Source: Alphaproteobacteria bacterium (GTDB lineage Bacteria > Pseudomonadota > Alphaproteobacteria > Caulobacterales > Maricaulaceae). From it: DNA of 64,000 nucleotides. The stretch lies in assembly GCA_016124665.1 (NCBI GenBank), contig WGNH01000003.1, positions 1 to 64,000 on the forward strand, written 5' to 3'. A model generated the notes under the pieces. That model did not search any database. It was not told the origin of the DNA and was given only the letters and a program-made list of their open reading frames with translations. The position numbers and the translations under genes were made by a program. Shown here piece after piece: positions 58,601 through 64,000 of the stretch; the stretch's first letter is position 1; every line of letters starts with the position of its first letter.

Positions 58601-59929
58601 TCAACCGGCATCCTCGAAATTCGGTGCGAGTTCCGGAAACTGGGACGCAAACCGGCCTGCAGCCTCCGGCGACAGACGCGCATGGGCTGTGGTCACGCCT
58701 TTGTCATCCACGCTTTCCGAGATAACGGCACCATGCTGGTGAAGCCACGCCAGTGCCCGCTGATCGCGGACGCCAGCCTTGACCTCCAGCATGACGGATT
58801 TTTCTGCCATGGCTCGGTCTATGGCATGGAGAAGGCGATCAATCCCCTCGCCTGTCTGTGCCGACAGGCTGATGGCGCAGATGGCGTCTTCGCTCTTGCG
58901 GGGCAGGTCGGCGAGACTGTCCGGATCCAGCCCGTCCTCATCTTTCCAGAGGTCAATCTTGTTAAAGACCTCGATGACCGGCTGACCATGTTCGCTGCCG
59001 GCATCAATGGCGTCGAGAATGGCTTCGACCTCGCGGCGGCGGGTTTCGAAATCAACTGCCGAGACGTCCAGGACATGCACAATGATGTCGGCTTCGCGGA
59101 CTTCTTCCAGCGTCGCCCGGAAAGCAGCTACAAGTTCCGTGGGCAAATCGGTGATGAAACCGACTGTATCCGATAACAGCAACTGGGTCCCGGCCGGTGA
59201 CTTGAAGCCGCGAATGGTCGTATCGAGCGTGGCAAAGGGCATGTCCTTGGCGAACACCCCTGCTCCGGTGATCCGGTTGAACAGAGTGGACTTGCCGGCA
59301 TTTGTGTAGCCAACGATCGCCACCATCGGATAGGGCGCGACCTGACGGGATTTGCGATGCAGGGCACGGGTGCGCCGAACTTCTTCCAGTTCACGGCGCA
59401 ATCGTCCCATCTTGTCCGCGAGGATACGGCGGTCAGCCTCGATCTGGGTCTCACCTGGACCGCCCATAAAGCCCTGCCCGCCACGCTGACGTTCAAGGTG
59501 GGTCCATGTCCGGACCAGGCGCGAGCGTTCATAGGCCAGCCGGGCCAGCTCGACCTGCAACCGGCCTTCGCGGGTGCGCGCCCGCAGACCGAATATTTCC
59601 AGGATCAGGCCAGTTCTGTCGACGACCTTGATCTTCCAGGCTTTTTCCAGATTGCGTTGCTGGACCGGTGACAGGGCGGCGTCAACGACGGCCACCGTGG
59701 CACCGATTTCCGCGATATGCGCCCCGATCTCTTCCAGCTTGCCCCGGCCGAAGAAACGGCCCGGATCAATCTTGCGTACCGGTGCAAACATGGATTCGAC
59801 AACGTCCAGACCGAGCGCTTCGGCCAGTCCGGTGGCTTCTTCCAGCCGCGCATTTTCTTCTGGATCTTCGCCGCCCAACCGGGCGCGAATGACGATAGCC
59901 TTGTCAGCGGGCGTGCCGGTTTCGATCAA
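58601..59929 (-). CDS. hflX: GTPase HflX
   Basis: Ribosome-associated GTPase that splits stalled 70S ribosomes, notably after heat. 442 residues: N-terminal HflX domain with [14 protein letters not shown], helical linker with [20 protein letters not shown] domain with P-loop [22 protein letters not shown] and NKID. Overlaps hfq by ATGA, the alphaproteobacterial hfq-hflX pair. Confidence 0.96.
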   Translation of the reverse strand: MIETGTPADKAIVIRARLGGEDPEENARLEEATGLAEALGLDVVESMFAPVRKIDPGRFFGRGKLEEIGAHIAEIGATVAVVDAALSPVQQRNLEKAWKIKVVDRTGLILEIFGLRARTREGRLQVELARLAYERSRLVRTWTHLERQRGGQGFMGGPGETQIEADRRILADKMGRLRRELEEVRRTRALHRKSRQVAPYPMVAIVGYTNAGKSTLFNRITGAGVFAKDMPFATLDTTIRGFKSPAGTQLLLSDTVGFITDLPTELVAAFRATLEEVREADIIVHVLDVSAVDFETRRREVEAILDAIDAGSEHGQPVIEVFNKIDLWKDEDGLDPDSLADLPRKSEDAICAISLSAQTGEGIDRLLHAIDRAMAEKSVMLEVKAGVRDQRALAWLHQHGAVISESVDDKGVTTAHARLSPEAAGRFASQFPELAPNFEDAG

Positions 59930-60186
59930 TCTTCGCTGTCCTCATCATCCTGTTCGGCCTCGAACAGGGAGACCGGTGCAGATGGCATGATGGTGGAAAT
60001 CGCATGCTTGTAAACAAGCTGGGATTGACCGTCGCGGCGCAATAACAGGCAGAAATTATCGAACCAGGTCACAACCCCCTGGAGCTTGACACCATTGACC
60101 AGGAAAATGGTCAGCGGCGTTTTTGTTTTGCGGACGGAATTGAGGAAGACGTCCTGCAGATTATTGCTTTTGCGTTCGCCAGACAT
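59926..60186 (-). CDS. hfq: RNA chaperone Hfq
   Basis: Hexameric Sm-like protein for sRNA-mRNA pairing. 86 residues with the Sm1 motif ([27 protein letters not shown]) and Sm2 with YKHAIST; the C-terminus is short and acidic ([11 protein letters not shown]), as in alphaproteobacteria. Start ATG 60186 gives [12 protein letters not shown]; the frame is open to 60258. Confidence 0.97.
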   Translation of the reverse strand: MSGERKSNNLQDVFLNSVRKTKTPLTIFLVNGVKLQGVVTWFDNFCLLLRRDGQSQLVYKHAISTIMPSAPVSLFEAEQDDEDSED

Positions 60187-60230
60187 TGGCCTGCTCCAGT
60201 TGTTCTTGTTCTTTTTACCGAACCGTTTGC

Positions 60231-61154
60231 CTAATTTACAGGGCGTTCGCCCCGGCACGCAACCAGCCAGACCGACGGGCGGTTCATCTGTTTACGAGCA
60301 CGTTCTTTCGCAGTTGCAACATAAGACGCGCGAAGCTGCAAGGAAAACGTGCCCGGATGACCGTTTGCGACCGGTTTTCCGTCAATTTCCACGACGGGCG
60401 TCAAAAACGCCGACGCAGAAGTGATAAAGGCTTCGCGGGCCGCAAGAGCTTCATCGCGGGTGAATGGCCGCTCCTGTGTCTTGATACCGGCATTCCGGGC
60501 CAGCCTGAACAAAGTGCGCCGGGTAATGCCATTGAGAATATCATTCGATGCCGGACGGGTGACCAATGTGCCATCAGCGGTGACGATCCAGGCATTTGAA
60601 GCAGAGGCCTCGGTAATGAACCCGTCTGTATCGATCATCCAGCACTCTCCTGCCCCGGCTTCAGCCGCAGCTTGCTTGGCCAGTACATTCGGAAGCAATG
60701 ACACGGATTTTATGTCGCGGCGGGCCCAGCGGATATCCGGCTGTGTGATGACAGATATGCCTTTTCCGGCACGGGCTTCCGCCTTTTCGAAATTGACCGG
60801 TTTGGCTGTGATCATAATCCCCGGCCTCGTGTCCGGCGATGGGAAAATGTGATCCCGGCGCGCCTGACCTCGCGAAACCTGCAAATAGATCAAGCCATTC
60901 CGGATGTGATTGAGCGCGACCATGCGGACCAGAATAGCGCTCAATGCCGCGTCGCTCATCGGCCGCCGGATTTGTAATTCCGACAGTGACCGGGCCAGAC
61001 GGGTCATATGGCCGTCAAAATCCATCAATGCGCCACCCCTGACACCCCAGACTTCATAGACAGCATCGGCAAACTGATTGCCCCGGTCCTCGATATGAAT
61101 GCAAGCATCCTGGTGCCAGACAAACCGGCCATTGACGTAGGCAATGCGGGACAT
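60231..61154 (-). CDS. dat: D-amino-acid aminotransferase (class IV PLP)
   Basis: Transaminates D-alanine and D-glutamate. 307 residues of the class IV fold; the PLP lysine is in [16 protein letters not shown] and the D-amino-acid carboxylate trap R-x-H appears in [21 protein letters not shown] segment and a C-terminal [12 protein letters not shown] complete the site. Lies between trkH and hfq, a conserved alphaproteobacterial placement. Confidence 0.92.
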   Translation of the reverse strand: MSRIAYVNGRFVWHQDACIHIEDRGNQFADAVYEVWGVRGGALMDFDGHMTRLARSLSELQIRRPMSDAALSAILVRMVALNHIRNGLIYLQVSRGQARRDHIFPSPDTRPGIMITAKPVNFEKAEARAGKGISVITQPDIRWARRDIKSVSLLPNVLAKQAAAEAGAGECWMIDTDGFITEASASNAWIVTADGTLVTRPASNDILNGITRRTLFRLARNAGIKTQERPFTRDEALAAREAFITSASAFLTPVVEIDGKPVANGHPGTFSLQLRASYVATAKERARKQMNRPSVWLVACRGERPVN

Positions 61155-61159
61155 GGAGA

Positions 61160-62572
61160 TCAGAACCTTCTGAAAAGCGCTGCTATGGCGGCGAGTCCGG
61201 CCAATACTTCAAGCCGTCCAAGCACCATAAGCAAGACCGTAATTCCGAGTGAAACAGGAGCCATGTCAGCCCAGGCATGATCCGGCGACAATTGATCATG
61301 CAAGGGCCCGGCATTGGCGATGGCCGTAGCTGCCGAACTCCAGGCTCCTTCAAACGGCTCGCCTGACAATGCCAGCAGCACAACACCTATGGCGACCAGT
61401 CCGATATAACCAAGAACGGTGGCCCAGAGCGCCAGCATGGCCGGGCTGGCTGTCGTCCGACCCCGGAATTTCACCGATACGATTCCGGATGGGTGGGCCA
61501 TACGCGCCAATTCGGCCAGAGCGGCACGGGAGAGGATAACGAGACGCGATATCTTCAGACCGCCTGCTGTGGACGCCACGGCTCCTCCAATCATCGCTGC
61601 CAGGACGGCCGCGAGCGGTACATGCCCGGCCGAGTTGGACACTGTAAATCCGGTGGTGGTCACCACGAAAATGGCATCCGCGATGATGTGATGCGGCCCC
61701 GCCACATGGATCGTGCCCAGAAAGAAGAGGAAGGCCAGTGCCGCCACGGCCACGATCATGGCCAATGGCTCCATATTGAGCCCGGTTTCATGCCGTGACA
61801 CCAGGTTCCGCAAATAGGCAATATTGCTCGCGCCAATGAATGTGATTACGGCCAGAATGGCTATGGCAAGGCCATTGACCTGCCCGTCCAGAGCGCCTGA
61901 GGAAACCGTGTAACCTCCTGTCGATATTGCAGAAAAAGCAAGGCAAAGTGCCTCGAAGGCTGGCACACTCGATGCGAGAAGAAGCAGGAATCCGACCGCC
62001 GTCAGACCGCAATAAATGAAAGCAATGCGCCGCGCCGCGATATGCAGGTTGGAGAAGATGTTTTCCTTGCTGACGGTCAAGAGTATCGACTTGCGCAGCT
62101 CAAGTCCCGTATTGTCAAAAGCCGCCAGAACCCCCGCCGCCGTTAACAAGGTCAGATACCCGCCCAGGAAACTCAACATGCACCGCCAGAAGATAACGGT
62201 GTCCGGTACGTTTTCCGGTGCCCGCAATATGGCTCCTGTGGTCGTGAAGGCTGAATAGGACTCAAACAGGGCTTCCGGATAGCTCATACCGTGTGCGAGC
62301 ATTATAAAAGGAATGATCAGGAAGAGCGGAGTCAGAACCCACAGCGCCATTACATAGGCTGAGGCTTCAGTAGCCCGTGCAATGACCGTGGTTCCTGTCG
62401 TCGCCGACCAGATCAGCCCGCCTGCAAAACCCATCGTCCCGGCCGTAATCAGGAACGCCTGCGCAGCCAACCATGACTGGGCCATGAGCGTGACGAGAGC
62501 GATTGCTAAAATCACGACCGCGAGTGCAGTCCATGTCTGCCCCAGCGGCCGGAGGAAGCCGAGCGCATTCAT
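61160..62572 (-). CDS. trkH: Trk-type potassium uptake channel subunit TrkH
   Basis: A 470-residue membrane protein of four M1-P-M2 units. The selectivity-filter-like loops include FTTTGAILR, FSAISTGGYTVS, VVTTTGFTVSN and a fourth near TAIANAGPL. It is the K+-conducting subunit; TrkA is encoded immediately upstream (5-base gap). Confidence 0.93.
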   Translation of the reverse strand: MNALGFLRPLGQTWTALAVVILAIALVTLMAQSWLAAQAFLITAGTMGFAGGLIWSATTGTTVIARATEASAYVMALWVLTPLFLIIPFIMLAHGMSYPEALFESYSAFTTTGAILRAPENVPDTVIFWRCMLSFLGGYLTLLTAAGVLAAFDNTGLELRKSILLTVSKENIFSNLHIAARRIAFIYCGLTAVGFLLLLASSVPAFEALCLAFSAISTGGYTVSSGALDGQVNGLAIAILAVITFIGASNIAYLRNLVSRHETGLNMEPLAMIVAVAALAFLFFLGTIHVAGPHHIIADAIFVVTTTGFTVSNSAGHVPLAAVLAAMIGGAVASTAGGLKISRLVILSRAALAELARMAHPSGIVSVKFRGRTTASPAMLALWATVLGYIGLVAIGVVLLALSGEPFEGAWSSAATAIANAGPLHDQLSPDHAWADMAPVSLGITVLLMVLGRLEVLAGLAAIAALFRRF

Positions 62573-62577
62573 CCGCG

Positions 62578-63951
62578 CTAGAAATAGTCCAGACTGACAC
62601 GGAAAAGGCGCTCGACCTTGGACACGGCTGCGGATTCCGCAAAAAGCAGCATCCGGTCGCCTTCTTTCACGATCGCCCCCTCACCCGGCATGTAGATTTT
62701 TCCGGCCTGCACCAAAGCGCCAATGGTCACATTGTCGGGCAGTTCCAATTCATCGATTGATTTCCCCAGCAGCGGCGATGTGGCCAGAATGACGCCTTCC
62801 AGTGCCTCGGCGAGACCACCGGCAATGGATTGCAGGCCGGTGATGCGGCCACGACGGATGTGCTGGAGAATAGTCGAAACGGTGGTCGTTCTTGGGTCGA
62901 TGAAGGCATCCACCTGCAAAGGCTCGCGAAGCGGCTGGAACGCCTGCTCATTGACCAGACAGATCGACCGCCCTGCCCCTTCACTCTTGGCCATAACAGA
63001 GCTGAGCAAATTGACCTTGTCGTCATTGGTGACACACACGACCAGTTCGGCCCTGTCCGCGCCGGCTTCACGCAACAGGTCCGGAGTCAGGCCGTCCCCA
63101 TGCAGCACGACGGTCTTCTTGAGCTGGTCAGCCGCGCTTTCCGCTCGCTTCTTGTCGGCCTCGATTAAACGGACCTTGACGTGTCCGAGGCGTTCGAGCG
63201 CCTGGGCCACGTAAACGCCGATATTGCCGGCGCCGATAATCACAACCCGGCGAACCTTTTCCGCCTTCTGTCCGAAGATCTGCAGTGCCCGTTCCAGCAT
63301 GGAAGGCTCGATCGAGATATAGATCTCGTCTTCGGCCAGCAGGGGGTCGGTGACGGTCGGGACAAACAGCTTGCCATCACGCATGACACCACACAGTGAT
63401 AGCCGGAGGTCCGGGAAAATCTCGCGGATCTGCTCAATGGAAGATCCGGCGACCGGACTGTCTTCCTCCATCCTTATGCCCAGCAGCTGGACGCGTCCGC
63501 CTGCGAAGAGCGCAGTGGAAAATGCTCCCGGGGTCTCCACACGCTGCAGAATGGCCCGGCCGACCTCCAGCTCGGGTGAAATGACCACGTCAACAGGCAA
63601 ATTACCGGTCGAGAACAGGCCCCGCCAGGCCGGGTCGAGATAAGCCTGGGCCCGGACCCGCGCGATCCGCATCGGCGTCTTGAACAGCGAGTGGGCCACC
63701 TGGCAGGCGATCATGTTGGTTTCATCGGAATGGGTAACGGCCACCAGCAATTCTGCATCGGCTGCACCCGCACGCTCCAGCGCCTCGGGATGCGATCCGT
63801 GCCCCACAATGCCGCGGACATCGAGATCTGTTGTGATCTGTGAAATGAGGTCTTGCGACCAGTCGACGACAGTTACCGCATTGCCTTCACGCGACAACGC
63901 CTTGGCGATGCCGTATCCGACGCGCCCGGCCCCACAAACGACAGCCTTCAT
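62578..63951 (-). CDS. trkA: Trk system regulatory subunit TrkA
   Basis: Cytoplasmic NAD(H)/ATP-gating ring of the Trk channel. 457 residues with two RCK_N/RCK_C pairs: GAGRVGYGIAKAL at the N-terminus and IIGAGNIGVYVAQALERLG in the second half, each followed by a TrkA_C domain. First visible gene of trkA-trkH-dat-hfq-hflX; this block normally follows ntrY-ntrX. Confidence 0.96.
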   Translation of the reverse strand: MKAVVCGAGRVGYGIAKALSREGNAVTVVDWSQDLISQITTDLDVRGIVGHGSHPEALERAGAADAELLVAVTHSDETNMIACQVAHSLFKTPMRIARVRAQAYLDPAWRGLFSTGNLPVDVVISPELEVGRAILQRVETPGAFSTALFAGGRVQLLGIRMEEDSPVAGSSIEQIREIFPDLRLSLCGVMRDGKLFVPTVTDPLLAEDEIYISIEPSMLERALQIFGQKAEKVRRVVIIGAGNIGVYVAQALERLGHVKVRLIEADKKRAESAADQLKKTVVLHGDGLTPDLLREAGADRAELVVCVTNDDKVNLLSSVMAKSEGAGRSICLVNEQAFQPLREPLQVDAFIDPRTTTVSTILQHIRRGRITGLQSIAGGLAEALEGVILATSPLLGKSIDELELPDNVTIGALVQAGKIYMPGEGAIVKEGDRMLLFAESAAVSKVERLFRVSLDYF

Positions 63952-63963
63952 GGCGTCAAATCC

Positions 63964-64000
63964 TTATTCTTCGGCGAGCTCGCCATCCGAGCGGGCTTCA
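63964..64000 (-). CDS. C-terminal end of an upstream gene, probably ntrX
   Basis: Twelve codons ending in ARSDGELAEE and TAA (63966-63964), 12 bases before the trkA ATG. Only synteny suggests NtrX (the response regulator before trkA in most alphaproteobacteria); the fragment is too short to identify. Confidence 0.35.
   Translation of the reverse strand, partial: EARSDGELAEE

Overview
This 64 kb window is chromosomal DNA from a GC-rich alphaproteobacterium. Supporting signs are the stand-alone NDUFS4-type complex I subunit, the recG | sdhE-mfd layout, the run trkA-trkH-dat-hfq-hflX facing mazG, and the rlpA-dac-tmk-holB-tatD-MBL run. Polyhydroxyalkanoate synthesis, a kynurenine operon, an M2 dipeptidase and large secreted proteases suggest a marine heterotroph of the Maricaulales/Hyphomonadales/Parvularculales type, but this placement is inference. 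Coding density is very high. No gap between genes exceeds 300 bases, and I see no insertion sequence, integrase, prophage or CRISPR array.

Layout. 1-6.5 kb: PHA synthase (cut by the left edge), a small lipoprotein, glpX, recJ, a double cold-shock protein, a DUF192 protein and an NDUFS4 homologue, with tRNA-Glu, tRNA-Pro and tRNA-Arg between them. 6.5-9.8 kb: sulfur amino-acid genes (cystathionine beta-lyase, cysteine synthase) around an orphan amino-acid binding protein. 9.9-17.6 kb: a photo-oxidative stress island. A ChrR-like cupin, a DUF6134 protein and an Fe-S photolyase face an operon of CPD photolyase, FAD oxidoreductase, DUF1365 and CFA synthase. Both arms are preceded by a TGATCC-N18-TA motif like the singlet-oxygen RpoE promoter. 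17.7-20 kb: kdsA and hldE for the LPS core. 20-29.2 kb: DUF3089, DUF502, recG, sdhE, mfd and a degenerate receiver-receiver-GGDEF protein. 29.3-36.7 kb: a structured RNA candidate, yihY, a succinyl-CoA:3-ketoacid CoA-transferase pair, a small membrane protein and an RND efflux pump with its adaptor.

36.8-44 kb is a seven-gene minus-strand run: kynA-kynB-kynU, a fused enoyl-CoA hydratase/3-hydroxyacyl-CoA dehydrogenase, an SDR, a stand-alone RAM protein and L-serine dehydratase. 44.1-52.1 kb holds an M2 peptidase lipoprotein and two tandem secreted proteases, a subtilisin and a metzincin. The two proteases share a C-terminal module of about 250 residues despite unrelated catalytic domains. 52.2-64 kb: tRNA-Ser, the rlpA-dac-tmk-holB-tatD-MBL run, mazG, and minus-strand trkA-trkH-dat-hfq-hflX, with the last codons of a preceding gene (ntrX by synteny) at the right edge.

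The observations most worth following are: the island with a ChrR-like protein that has lost its anti-sigma zinc ligands and has no adjacent sigma factor; the shared C-terminal module of the two proteases; the structured RNA with competing hairpins before yihY; and the doubly degenerate receiver/GGDEF protein beside mfd. In five of the seven convergent protein-gene pairs the stop codons overlap by exactly four bases, CTAG or CTAA.
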